Positions 1-8,219 of a DNA stretch of 64,000 nucleotides are shown piece after piece. The stretch lies in NCBI RefSeq assembly GCF_007970185.1, contig NZ_CP042431.1:1240001-1304000 (forward strand). Reading direction: 5' to 3'. How positions within the stretch are numbered: position 1 is the first letter of the stretch; each line of letters starts with the position of its first letter. Both the position numbers and the translations under genes were made by a program. The stretch comes from Pseudobacter ginsenosidimutans (GTDB lineage Bacteria; Bacteroidota; Bacteroidia; Chitinophagales; Chitinophagaceae). Under the pieces are notes generated by a model. The model saw nothing but the letters and a program-made list of their open reading frames with translations, was not told the origin of the DNA and searched no databases.

Positions 1-2401
1 CGCCCATCAGCTTGAGCGCAAACTCGGTACTGAAGATGCAGGTGTTCTGCGCCTGGTCTTCCTTCAGGATGTCTGCCTGAACTGTTCCGCGCACCTGGCT
101 GAGTGCTTCAGCTTTTATCTTCTCATAAATTTCGGCAGGCAGCACTTCATCGCCGCTCATGCCGAGTAATTTGAGACCAAGACCATTATTGCCTTCCGGC
201 AGTCGCTCGGGCGCTGATGGATTATAGTAAGATGGTTTGGGAGCGTGTTTGAATTTCATCACCAATTTCTGATCCACTTCAGACCAGAGGTTATTGGCGG
301 TAATATATTTTTCGCATTCCTGGTCGATGGCCGCATTCATGAAGAAAGCCAGAAGGATCGGAGCGGGACCATTGATGGTCATGCTCACAGAGGTTTTGGG
401 ATCACAGAGATCGAAACCGCTGTAGAGTTTTTTTGCATCGTCAACAGAAGCGATGCTTACACCGCTGTTACCAACTTTACCGTAGATATCAGGACGATGA
501 GCCGGGTCTTCACCATATAAGGTAACGCTGTCAAATGCAGTGGAGAGGCGCTTTGCGGGCTGATCTACCGAAACATAGTGAAAGCGTTTGTTGGTTCTCT
601 CGGGGCCACCTTCACCGGCGAACATACGCGTGGGATCTTCGCCCTGGCGTTTCAATTCGAATACACCTGCTGTGTAAGGAAATTCTCCGGGAAGATTTTC
701 CACAAGCTGCCAGCGGAGGATATCGCCCCAGTCCTTATAACGGGGAAGCACAACCTTGGGAATGCGTGTGCCGCTGAGCGAGGTGGTGGTCAGTGGTTGC
801 TTGATCACTTTGTCTCGCACCTGGTATTCGAAGAAATCAGCTTTGTATTTTTTTTCTGTGGCGGGCCAGGATTCGATGAGTTTTTTGCATTCAGGATGCA
901 GTTTCTCTTCGAAATTCTTGTAGATCTGCTGCAGATCGGCAATATAGCTTGCGTTACCGGCTGCATCCATCACACCTTTCAGCTGATAGAGTTTGGTAGC
1001 GATACCGGATTGCTCTTTCACCCATTCATCATAACTGCGGTTGTTCTCTGCGATCTCGGAGAGATAACGTACACGGTTAGGTGGAATGATGAGACTCTTG
1101 GTGGTAGTATCCTTGGTATGTGCATGCAGTTCGATGGAACCGAAGGAGATGCCTGTTTTCTTTTCGATACTCACCATCAGTTTTTCGAAGAGCTCGTTCA
1201 CACCCGCATCATTGAACTGGGCTGCGATGGTGCCTACGATGGGCAGGTCTTCATCCTTGGCAGTCCAGAGCTGGTGGTTGCGTTTGTACTGCTTGCGCAC
1301 ATCGTGTAAGGCATCGAGTGCGCCTGCCTTGTCGAATTTATTGATACAAACCACTTCGGCGTAGTCCAGCATATTGATCTTCTCCAGCTGTGAAGCAGCG
1401 CCATATTCGGGCGTCATAACGTACATGCTCACGTCGCAGAAATCGAGGATGCTGGCATCGCTCTGGCCTACGCCGGCAGATTCCAGGATGATGAAATCGA
1501 AGCCAGCGAGCTTGCACACGTCGATGGCTTCCTGAACGTGCTCACTGAGGGCAACATCGCTTTCGCGTGTGGCGAGTGAGCGCATGTAGGCGCGGGGATT
1601 GCTGATGCTGTTCATGCGGATACGGTCGCCGAGCAATGCGCCGCCGGTTTTCTTTTTACTGGGATCCACAGAGATCACAGCGATGGTCTTTTCCGGAAAA
1701 GCGTTTAGGTATCGGCGTACGATCTCATCCGTAACGGAACTTTTACCGGCACCACCGGTACCCGTGATACCGAGCACAGGTGATTTTTTGTTGGGATCGG
1801 TTTTGCCGGCAGTGCCATTCAAAACCTCCCTGCCATTAAGCCCGCTCTCGGCGAGTGTAATGGCGCGTGCAATGCGACGAATGTCTTTAGCCTCTCCGAG
1901 TGGCGCTTTGCCATTCCATTTCTCGGGAGCTTTCCAGTAAGCTGGTGTGTTTTTGGATTTCTCAGCGGGGGCGGGCGGAAGGGAGCATTGATCGATCACA
2001 TCCTGGATCATGCCTTCCAGTCCCATTTTACGGCCATCATCCGGACTATAGATCTTGGTGATGCCATAATGATGTAGTTCAGTGATCTCCTGGGGCAGGA
2101 TGGTGCCACCGCCGCCACCGAAGATCTTGATATGGCCGCAACCGTTCTGGTCCAGCAAGTCTTTCATGTATTTGAAGAATTCCACGTGGCCGCCCTGGTA
2201 GCTGGTGATAGCGATTCCCTGAACATCTTCTTCAATTGCACATTCTACGATCTCAGCCACAGAACGGTTATGACCCAGGTGGATGATCTCAGCGCCTTTG
2301 GCCTGCATTATCCGGCGCATGATATTGATTGCAGCATCATGACCATCGAATAAGGAGGCAGCCGTAACGATACGGACTTTGTTTGTGGTTATATTATCCA
2401 T
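1..2401 (-). CDS. icmF: Fused isobutyryl-CoA mutase IcmF (partial, C-terminus outside window)
   Basis: About 800 codons are visible, reading from ATG at 2401 off the left edge. Domains in order: an N-terminal cobalamin-binding domain with DGHDAA at residues 19-24 (the histidine is the lower B12 ligand), a MeaB-type GTPase chaperone domain with P-loop GTGGAGKS near residues 207-216, then the start of the methylmalonyl-CoA-mutase-type barrel. That order (B12 domain, G domain, large mutase subunit) is diagnostic of IcmF, which interconverts isobutyryl-CoA and n-butyryl-CoA in the cytoplasm; some members act on other short acyl-CoAs. Family members are about 1,080-1,130 residues, so roughly 300 are missing here. 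The open frames on the opposite strand between 245 and 2353 are its antisense shadows. Confidence 0.93.
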   Translation of the reverse strand, partial: MDNITTNKVRIVTAASLFDGHDAAINIMRRIMQAKGAEIIHLGHNRSVAEIVECAIEEDVQGIAITSYQGGHVEFFKYMKDLLDQNGCGHIKIFGGGGGTILPQEITELHHYGITKIYSPDDGRKMGLEGMIQDVIDQCSLPPAPAEKSKNTPAYWKAPEKWNGKAPLGEAKDIRRIARAITLAESGLNGREVLNGTAGKTDPNKKSPVLGITGTGGAGKSSVTDEIVRRYLNAFPEKTIAVISVDPSKKKTGGALLGDRIRMNSISNPRAYMRSLATRESDVALSEHVQEAIDVCKLAGFDFIILESAGVGQSDASILDFCDVSMYVMTPEYGAASQLEKINMLDYAEVVCINKFDKAGALDALHDVRKQYKRNHQLWTAKDEDLPIVGTIAAQFNDAGVNELFEKLMVSIEKKTGISFGSIELHAHTKDTTTKSLIIPPNRVRYLSEIAENNRSYDEWVKEQSGIATKLYQLKGVMDAAGNASYIADLQQIYKNFEEKLHPECKKLIESWPATEKKYKADFFEYQVRDKVIKQPLTTTSLSGTRIPKVVLPRYKDWGDILRWQLVENLPGEFPYTAGVFELKRQGEDPTRMFAGEGGPERTNKRFHYVSVDQPAKRLSTAFDSVTLYGEDPAHRPDIYGKVGNSGVSIASVDDAKKLYSGFDLCDPKTSVSMTINGPAPILLAFFMNAAIDQECEKYITANNLWSEVDQKLVMKFKHAPKPSYYNPSAPERLPEGNNGLGLKLLGMSGDEVLPAEIYEKIKAEALSQVRGTVQADILKEDQAQNTCIFSTEFALKLMG

Positions 2402-3050
2402 AGCAAGTAAGCATTCACGAAAATGCGTAGCAAAGTTAGGCGAAAAAACTAATGGGCGTTAGTGTTTTTTCAGGGATGAAATAAAAACTAAGTTTAATAT
2501 CATATACATTCAAACAGTCCATGTACCTGTCCTCCATCCTGGTCCAACCGATTTTGGATAATTGAAAAGTTGTTTATTGTCGCCAGAATTTTCTACCATT
2601 CATCATTGGGCTCCCATGCAATTCCACTGATGAAAATTCAGCAGGATCAAACCTGGCCGCAATCTCATCTAACTTACTATCGATCCAGTAACATTGTCTC
2701 TCAAAGACACTGATACCTGCCAGTACAAATGAATTTGTTCCGGATCAGATACAGTACCTGATTCATCAGCATATAAAAGATTCATGAAGAAACGACTAGT
2801 GGGATAAAAAAAGACAGTCAAGGAGAAACCAGGTTCTCGCGGCCATAGAAGGTATGACCTCTCGACTGTAAAACAAAGTTAGCGATAGTGTGATATGCGG
2901 CAAATCTTTTGCAGAACAAAATCGATTAATCATGAGTGGAATCAAGAAATGATGCATAACTCGCTGATATTGGCACACTTTCACTGCCATTTTCCTTGTA
3001 TCTTAGTGATTCCTATTCAGTATTGGTTTTGAAAACTTAAATTTCATTCC
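2402..3050. other. 649-bp intergenic region with a gene remnant
   Basis: This stretch between icmF and the amidohydrolase gene contains the DUF3800 remnant described at 2574-2785. The rest (2402-2573 and 2786-3050) shows no convincing gene, RNA or terminator. A 64-codon minus-strand frame at 2796-2990 has no recognisable domain and I do not treat it as a gene. A weak TATCTTAG lies around 3000, upstream of the amidohydrolase. Confidence 0.5.
2574..2785 (-). pseudogene. Decayed N-terminal fragment of a DUF3800 protein
   Basis: Reading the minus strand from ATG at 2785 gives MNLLYADESG and about 19 residues in frame. After a one-base shift near 2725-2730 (one T missing from a run on the coding strand) it continues as FVLAGISVFERQ and about 40 more residues up to a TAA at 2576-2574, including VELHGSPMMNGRKFWR. 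The starting pattern (hydrophobic strand, DESG, then FVLAG), followed by an ELHG-type segment, is typical of the first 70 residues of DUF3800 proteins, an RNase H-like family often found with mobile DNA and defence loci. Full-length members are about 200-300 residues, so the remnant has both a frameshift and a C-terminal truncation. The family call is from motif memory. Confidence 0.6.
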
Positions 3051-3875
3051 ATGACCATCGATTCACACGTTCATTTCTGGAAATTCAACCGCACGAGAGA
3101 CGCCTGGATCACAGACGACATGAAGGTTTTGCAGCAAGACTATCTCCCCGAACATTTCAACCTCACGCTCAAGCGCAACGAAATTGATGGCGTGGTAGCC
3201 GTTCAGGCCAGCCAGGAAGAAGTGGAAACCCGCTTCCTCTGCGAGCTTGCCAAAACGCATCCGTCCATCATGGGCGTGGTGGGATGGATCGATCTGCAGG
3301 CAGATAATGCAGAAGAAAGACTGCAACATTTTTCCCAATATCCCGAGATCAAAGGTTATCGGCATATCGTACAGGGAGAACCGGACGACTTCCTTCTCAA
3401 CGTAAACTTTCAGCGTGGCATCCGTGCACTGCAGCCATTCAATTACACATATGATATTTTAATTTATCCCAGGCAATTGCCGGCAGCCATCGCCTTCGTG
3501 GAAGCCTTCCCGGATCAGCGTTTCGTGATCGATCATTGCGCAAAACCAGTGATCAGGAAAAAGGAGATCGATGACTGGGCATCACACATGAACACTATCG
3601 CAAAGCATCCCAACGTTTATTGCAAGTTGTCTGGACTGCTCACCGAAGCCAACTGGAAAGAATGGAGTGCAGGTGATTTTTATCCTTACCTGGATGTAGT
3701 GTTCGATGCTTTCGGAACCGATCGACTAATGTTCGGCAGCGACTGGCCGGTGATCCTCCTCAGTGGCATGTATGTGCAATGGAAGAGCCTGATCGAAAAA
3801 TACATGGAGAAATATCCACAGGAAGAGAAGGAAAAAGTGATGGGACAGAACGCGCTCGATTTTTATAGTTTGTAA
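3051..3875 (+). CDS. Amidohydrolase 2 family hydrolase (lactonase-like)
   Basis: This is a 274-residue TIM-barrel metal hydrolase of the amidohydrolase-2 type (COG3618), the group holding L-fuconolactonase, L-rhamnonolactonase and 2-pyrone-4,6-dicarboxylate lactonase. The N-terminal metal motif is HVHFW (H6, H8); a later histidine sits in DHCAKP near residue 162, and the C-terminal catalytic Asp is in FGSDWPV near residues 229-234. There is no signal peptide, so it is cytoplasmic. The length fits the family. The lactone substrate cannot be decided; no sugar dehydrogenase or dehydratase genes lie next to it. A trehalase follows 77 bp downstream after a hairpin pair, so the two are probably separate transcripts. 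Confidence 0.85.
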   Translation: MTIDSHVHFWKFNRTRDAWITDDMKVLQQDYLPEHFNLTLKRNEIDGVVAVQASQEEVETRFLCELAKTHPSIMGVVGWIDLQADNAEERLQHFSQYPEIKGYRHIVQGEPDDFLLNVNFQRGIRALQPFNYTYDILIYPRQLPAAIAFVEAFPDQRFVIDHCAKPVIRKKEIDDWASHMNTIAKHPNVYCKLSGLLTEANWKEWSAGDFYPYLDVVFDAFGTDRLMFGSDWPVILLSGMYVQWKSLIEKYMEKYPQEEKEKVMGQNALDFYSL

Positions 3876-3889
3876 AGCCCGCCCAATGT

Positions 3890-3918
3890 TCGCCGGAAGG
3901 CGAGCGACTGGCGGTCGC
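3890..3918. repeat. Tandem short hairpins (CTCG/CGAG-type dispersed element)
   Basis: Two adjacent perfect hairpins: TCGCC-GGAA-GGCGA (3890-3903) and GCGAC-TGGCG-GTCGC (3904-3918). The core and the GCGAGCGAC segment recur in the cluster at 8066-8165. It lies between the amidohydrolase stop and the trehalase start and is followed by an A-rich rather than T-rich run, so it is a poor terminator on the plus strand. Confidence 0.55.
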
Positions 3919-3952
3919 AAAATAAAAATTCAAATCAGCTAAACGGCAGGTC

Positions 3953-5518
3953 ATGAAAAGATCGGTACTTATTCTTTTCTTCTCATCATTTATTGCTGCA
4001 GTCTGCGCACAGCCTGTATCTCCTGACAAACTTTATGGAGAGCTCTTCCGGGAAATCCAGATGAAGAAGGTCTTCGAAGATGGTAAAACCTTTGTGGACT
4101 GCATTCCCAAACGCAGTCCTGCTGCTATCATGCATGACTACACGAAAGCAAAAGGTAAGAACTTCGATCTGAAGAAGTTTGTGACTGATAATTTTGAACC
4201 GCCTTATACACCGCAACTCAACTATATCCAGCAGGAGAAAGATATAATGGCCCATATCACCAATGTGTGGAGCCTGCTGCGAAGAGAGCCGGACAATCCT
4301 TCCGAAGGAAGCTCACTGCTGCCGCTTCCCTACCCATACATCGTGCCTGGTGGCCGTTTCCGCGAGATCTATTACTGGGATGCCTACTTCACCATGCTTG
4401 GTTTGAAAGAAACTGAACAAACCGCCCTGGTCAGGAATATGGTAGATAATTTTGCTTATCTCATCAACACTTACGGACATATTCCCAATGGCAACAGGTC
4501 TTATTACCTCAGTAGATCGCAACCTCCCTTCTTTGCATTGATGGTAGACCTGCTGGCAGAAATTCAGAGCGATACGGTGTATGCGTCCTTTTTGCCCACG
4601 CTTGAAAAAGAATATGACTTCTGGATGGCAGGAGCCGCTAAACTCAAGCCAGGAGAGGCTCACAGACGCGTTGTAAGAATGCCGGACGGCAACCTGATGA
4701 ACCGCTACTGGGATGATCAGAATACTCCCAGACCTGAAAGCTATCGCGAAGATGTGGAAACAGCCAAAAAAGCGAAAGGTAATAAAGCCACGCTCTACCG
4801 TAATCTCCGCGCCGGTGCAGAAAGCGGAATGGACTTCAGCAGCCGCTGGCTCGCCGATGGAAAGAACCTTCACACCATTCAAACCACCAACTATATTCCT
4901 GTTGACTTGAATACGCTGATCTATAAACTGGAGCTCGGCATCTCACGCGGCAAGCAATTGACAGGACAGGATTCACTCGCCCAGGAGTTCCGCAAAAAAG
5001 CAGACAGGAGGATCATTGCCATCGACAAATATTGCTGGAACAAGAACCAGAATTTTTATACTGACTATAATTTCGTTACTAAAAAAGTCAGTAACATGAT
5101 CACACCCGCAGGCATGTACCCATTCTGTTTGTTCAACCGCAAACTGGATTACATGAGCCTGCTCGCCCGTAAAGCCGCCATTGTGGTCAGAACGAATCTC
5201 CTCAAAGATGGCGGCGTACTCACCACCGCTAACAATACTGGTCAGCAATGGGATGCACCGAATGGCTGGGCGCCGCTGCAATACATGACTGTCTGGGGAT
5301 TCCAGCGATGCGGGCAAAGAGAACTGGCCAGGGAGATCGCACAGAAATGGACCATCCTCAATACTGATGTGTACAAACGTACAGGCCGCCTCATGGAAAA
5401 ATACAATGTGGTGGACACAAAACTCGAAGCAGGTGGCGGCGAATACCCGGGTCAGGATGGATTTGGCTGGACCAACGGTGTTTTTTTGAAACTCGTGTCC
5501 ATGTACCTGCCAAAGTAG
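3953..5518 (+). CDS. treA: Periplasmic trehalase (GH37)
   Basis: 521 residues with an N-terminal signal peptide ending near residue 19 (AVCA-QP). It hydrolyses alpha,alpha-trehalose to two glucoses in the periplasm. Both family signatures are present: PGGRFREIYYWDAY at 132-145 and QWDAPNGWAP near 430-440. The catalytic acid Asp lies in the AESGMDFSSRW segment near residue 292 (E. coli TreA has ESGWDFSSRW, so one conserved Trp is Met here). The C-terminal glycine-rich segment GGGEYPGQDGFGWTNG near 493-508 carries the second catalytic carboxylate region. Length is slightly below E. coli TreA (565). No trehalose transporter or regulator is adjacent, and the next gene has its own minus-7 box. Confidence 0.95.
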   Translation: MKRSVLILFFSSFIAAVCAQPVSPDKLYGELFREIQMKKVFEDGKTFVDCIPKRSPAAIMHDYTKAKGKNFDLKKFVTDNFEPPYTPQLNYIQQEKDIMAHITNVWSLLRREPDNPSEGSSLLPLPYPYIVPGGRFREIYYWDAYFTMLGLKETEQTALVRNMVDNFAYLINTYGHIPNGNRSYYLSRSQPPFFALMVDLLAEIQSDTVYASFLPTLEKEYDFWMAGAAKLKPGEAHRRVVRMPDGNLMNRYWDDQNTPRPESYREDVETAKKAKGNKATLYRNLRAGAESGMDFSSRWLADGKNLHTIQTTNYIPVDLNTLIYKLELGISRGKQLTGQDSLAQEFRKKADRRIIAIDKYCWNKNQNFYTDYNFVTKKVSNMITPAGMYPFCLFNRKLDYMSLLARKAAIVVRTNLLKDGGVLTTANNTGQQWDAPNGWAPLQYMTVWGFQRCGQRELAREIAQKWTILNTDVYKRTGRLMEKYNVVDTKLEAGGGEYPGQDGFGWTNGVFLKLVSMYLPK

Positions 5519-5520
5519 TT

Positions 5521-5528
5521 TACCTTTG
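5521..5528 (+). promoter_or_regulatory. TACCTTTG minus-7 promoter element for the class D beta-lactamase homologue
   Basis: Exact match to the Bacteroidota TAnnTTTG minus-7 consensus, 17 bp before the ATG at 5546 and directly after the trehalase stop. No good TTG minus-33 box at the usual spacing was seen. It implies a leader of only about 12 nt. Confidence 0.65.
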
Positions 5529-5545
5529 CGAAAAATTTTGCAGCG

Positions 5546-6370
5546 ATGATACGTAGCGTTTCCGCTTTTCTATTGATGGCTCTCGCCTTTGCCGCCTGTT
5601 CACCCAACAACGTAACAGAAGACAAATCCCTGGAAAAATATTTCAAGGATAATAAGGTAACCGGCAGCTTTGGCATGTTCGATAATGGTCAGGGACATTT
5701 CACCCTTTCCAATATTTCGCAGTTCACAGACAGCATGTATCTTCCTGCATCCACTTTCAAGATCATCAATTCGCTTATCGGTCTGGAAACCGGCGCCGTA
5801 CAGGATTCCGCCAGCATCATTCCCTTCGACAGCACCCGTAGCTACCGTGCAGAATGCAAGGGCGACATGAATATGTACAACGCATTCCGTATCTCCTGCC
5901 CCAACTGGTACCAGGAACTGGCAGATGAGATCGGAAAACCCGCCATGCAGAAATGGCTGGACACCCTCGGTTACGGACAACGCAAAGAAAGATTCGTGAT
6001 CGGAAATAATCTCGATACATTCTGGCTCGACAATTCCGTGAAAGTGACCGGCGATGAACAACTCGGCCTGGTGAAAAAGTTATATTTCGATCAGCTGCCT
6101 TTCAGCAAAAGATCGCAGCGCATCGTTCGCAATATGATGCTCTGGGAAAATAACAGCAATTACCAACTGGCCTACAAAACCGGCTGGGGAACTGACGAAA
6201 ACCAGCACCAGATCGGCTGGATCATTGGTTGGATCGAAGAGAACAAGCACCCTTATTTCTTTTCATTGCAGGTAAAATCACCTGATGCCAAAATCGATAT
6301 GCCGGCAGTTCGTCTCAATATCCTCAAAGGTATTTTAGCTGAATATGGGTTCATGGATGGCAAGAAGTAA
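5546..6370 (+). CDS. Class D beta-lactamase-like lipoprotein (divergent OXA family)
   Basis: 274 residues. The N-terminal signal ends in a lipobox-like AFAAC (Cys18), suggesting a lipoprotein facing the periplasm or outer leaflet. OXA-type landmarks in order: active-site STFK at 69-72, an SCP triplet at 117-119 where the family has SxV, YGQ at 143-145 where the family has YGN, FWLDNSVKV around 159-167 (the conserved Trp region), and KTG at 211-213. Class D enzymes hydrolyse beta-lactams through an acylated Ser with a carboxylated Lys. The Ser, Lys and KTG are kept, but the SxV Val and YGN Asn are changed, so activity may be weak or specialised. A penicillin-sensor domain of the BlaR1 type is also possible, but there is no extra membrane domain. 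Confidence 0.85.
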   Translation: MIRSVSAFLLMALAFAACSPNNVTEDKSLEKYFKDNKVTGSFGMFDNGQGHFTLSNISQFTDSMYLPASTFKIINSLIGLETGAVQDSASIIPFDSTRSYRAECKGDMNMYNAFRISCPNWYQELADEIGKPAMQKWLDTLGYGQRKERFVIGNNLDTFWLDNSVKVTGDEQLGLVKKLYFDQLPFSKRSQRIVRNMMLWENNSNYQLAYKTGWGTDENQHQIGWIIGWIEENKHPYFFSLQVKSPDAKIDMPAVRLNILKGILAEYGFMDGKK

Positions 6371-6424
6371 AAACAGGCATAGTTTTAGCTTTATCATTCC
6401 ATCAGTTTATCCTATATTAACCCC

Positions 6425-7423
6425 GTGCTCAGATTCGAACATATAAACTATTTGACAGGTCTCTTTGCGCTGATAGCGTTGGGGGGCCTGTTTGCATTTG
6501 CGCTCTTCATGAAAAAAAGAACCGTGAAGAAGATCGGTGATGAAAGGCTGGTGCGAGAGCTCACCCGCAAATACTCCCCTTTCAACTTCCTGTTCAAGTT
6601 TCTGTTGATTGCTGTCTGCCTCACCGCCATCATCTTTGGCGCAGCCAATCTCCAGATGCCGGGCGCAGAAGATGCGGTATCACGTAAAGGCATAGACGTA
6701 GTTATCGCAATGGACGTAAGCCGCAGCATGCTGGCTGATGATATCAAGCCCAACAGACTGGAACGCGCACGTCAACTTGTTTACAAATTGATCGACAAAT
6801 TCCCGGATGATCGCATCGGCCTGGTGGTATTCGCGGGCCATGCTTACCTGCAGATGCCACTCACAACAGACCATGCCGCCGCACGCATGTATGTACAGCA
6901 GGCCAATCCTTCCATCGTGGCGGCTCAGGGAACTGTGATCTCTGAAGCCCTCCGCGTAAGCAACAGGGCATTCAACAGTAAAGACAGGAAATTCAAATCC
7001 ATCATCCTGATCACTGATGGAGAAGACCATGATGAACAGGCAATTCCCATGGCACAGCAGATCGCCGGAGAAGGTGTGATGATCAATACCGTGGGCATCG
7101 GATCGCCGGAAGGTTCCCCCATCCTCGATCCTTCCACCAATGATTTCAAGAAAGACGCCAATGGCAATACCGTTATCTCCAAATTGAACGAACCCGAATT
7201 GCAACAACTGGCAGCCAATACAAACGGCATCTATGTTCGTCTTTCGGAGCCTGATGATGCTGTAACAGCATTGGATACACAACTCGATAAAATAGAAAAA
7301 ACAGCCACCGGGGATAATTCATTACGCGAATACACCAGCTATTTCCAATGGTTCATCGCGTTAGCATTACTCTTCCTGATCGGAGAATTCTTTTATCCTG
7401 AACGCAGCTTCAAAACCGCATGA
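6425..7423 (+). CDS. batB: BatB-like VWA-domain membrane protein
   Basis: 332 residues starting at a GTG; no nearby ATG gives the expected N-terminus. Two hydrophobic helices lie near the N-terminus (about 10-30 and 58-76) and one at the C-terminus (about 308-325), bracketing a von Willebrand A domain whose MIDAS motif DVSRSM lies near residues 96-101. The DAITDGEDHDEQ-like region of the domain is also intact (TDGEDHDEQ). This arrangement matches BatA/BatB of the Bacteroides aerotolerance operon; it is cytoplasmic-membrane anchored with the VWA domain for protein interaction. It overlaps batC by 4 bp (ATGA), implying translational coupling. moxR, the DUF58 gene, batA and batD, which usually accompany it, are not beside it. 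Confidence 0.85.
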   Translation: MLRFEHINYLTGLFALIALGGLFAFALFMKKRTVKKIGDERLVRELTRKYSPFNFLFKFLLIAVCLTAIIFGAANLQMPGAEDAVSRKGIDVVIAMDVSRSMLADDIKPNRLERARQLVYKLIDKFPDDRIGLVVFAGHAYLQMPLTTDHAAARMYVQQANPSIVAAQGTVISEALRVSNRAFNSKDRKFKSIILITDGEDHDEQAIPMAQQIAGEGVMINTVGIGSPEGSPILDPSTNDFKKDANGNTVISKLNEPELQQLAANTNGIYVRLSEPDDAVTALDTQLDKIEKTATGDNSLREYTSYFQWFIALALLFLIGEFFYPERSFKTA

Positions 7424-8046
7424 AACAACTGATCACCATAATCATCTTTGTAATTTGTTCCAACACCTTGCTGGCGCAGACAGAGAATAGCGCCATCCGG
7501 AAAGGCAATCAACTTTACAAGAAAGGCAAGATCAGTGATGCGGAAAAAGAATATTCGAAAGCTGTTCAACAGAATCCTTCGAACTCCACCGCCAATTTCA
7601 ACCTCGGCAATACCCGCTTCCGGAAGAATGAATTCGCAGAAGCCGAAAAAGACTTCAATAACAGCCTGACCAATAATCCGGACAATTCGCAGCTCCGGCA
7701 AAAAAGCCTGTACAATATGGGCGTATCGCTTTCCAAACAAAAGAAACTGCTGGAAAGTATCGACGCCTACAAAAAAGCGCTGCGCCTCGATCCCAATGAT
7801 GAAGACACGCGCGTGAACCTGCAGAAAGCGCTGGAAGAACTGCGGAAACAACAGCAGTCGCAAAAACAACCGGAAGACAAACCCAAACAGCAGCAAAAAG
7901 ACCAAAAGCAAAAACAGGAACCGAAGACCAATAAGAAACGCCTGGAACAACAACTCAAGTCGCTCCAGCAAAAAGAGCAGGAGATCCAGGAAAAAATGCA
8001 GCAAAACCGTTCCAGGTCGGGATCTCAGCCTGAAAAAGACTGGTAG
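7420..8046 (+). CDS. batC: BatC-like tetratricopeptide protein
   Basis: 208 residues with a signal peptide (about residues 1-20, ending LLAQT). About three TPR units follow (roughly 22-130, with NPSNSTANFNLGN and DPNDEDTRVNLQ as typical helix A segments). Then comes a highly charged Lys/Gln-rich segment (about 140-175) and a terminal predicted coiled coil rich in KEQEIQEK-like repeats. Family members pair with BatB in the periplasm, proposed as a complex supporting envelope stability or oxygen tolerance. The 4-bp overlap with batB supports a shared transcript. The Q/K-rich tail creates long antisense frames that are not genes. Confidence 0.82.
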   Translation: MKQLITIIIFVICSNTLLAQTENSAIRKGNQLYKKGKISDAEKEYSKAVQQNPSNSTANFNLGNTRFRKNEFAEAEKDFNNSLTNNPDNSQLRQKSLYNMGVSLSKQKKLLESIDAYKKALRLDPNDEDTRVNLQKALEELRKQQQSQKQPEDKPKQQQKDQKQKQEPKTNKKRLEQQLKSLQQKEQEIQEKMQQNRSRSGSQPEKDW

Positions 8047-8065
8047 AGACACTCTGAGTGCCGCC

Positions 8066-8165
8066 ACTCGCCTGCCTCTGGCGAGTTAGTTATATTTGAT
8101 CGCCTCTGCCGAACACAGTGCTCGCCGGGAGACGAGCAAATACAAGTCACTCGCGGGGACGCGAG
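8066..8165. repeat. Cluster of three CTCG/CGAG hairpins
   Basis: Three short hairpins in 100 bp between batC and ispG: ACTCGCC/GGCGAGT (8066-8072 with 8080-8086, perfect), GCTCG/CGAGC (8120-8124 with 8133-8137), and CTCGCG-GGGA-CGCGAG (8150-8165, perfect). The third runs into GCGAGCGAC, shared with the element at 3890-3918. None has a following T tract. They look like copies of a small dispersed palindromic repeat. Confidence 0.55.
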
Positions 8166-8190
8166 CGACGGCCACCCTCCGATATTTCAT

Positions 8191-8198
8191 TACCTTTG
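8191..8198 (+). promoter_or_regulatory. TACCTTTG minus-7 promoter element for ispG
   Basis: Exact TAnnTTTG match, 22 bp before the ATG at 8220. It decides the start: the open frame extends upstream to 8118 but that part lies in the hairpin cluster and upstream of this promoter. Confidence 0.65.
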
Positions 8199-8219
8199 TA
8201 CCCACAATTTGAAAACCTC

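Noticed and set aside
245-2353. Plus-strand open frames across the first 2.3 kb
   Set aside because: They are antisense to the clear icmF frame; their products show no known domains.
2796-2990. 64-codon minus-strand frame
   Set aside because: No domain, no promoter box or supporting context; likely chance in a decayed region.
7393-8067. 224-codon Leu/Phe-rich minus-strand frame
   Set aside because: It is the antisense shadow of batC, whose Lys/Gln-rich tail (AAA/CAG codons) generates long Leu/Phe frames.
8118-8219. Upstream extension of ispG
   Set aside because: It overlaps the hairpin cluster and the TACCTTTG box; the ATG at 8220 gives the conserved IspG N-terminus.
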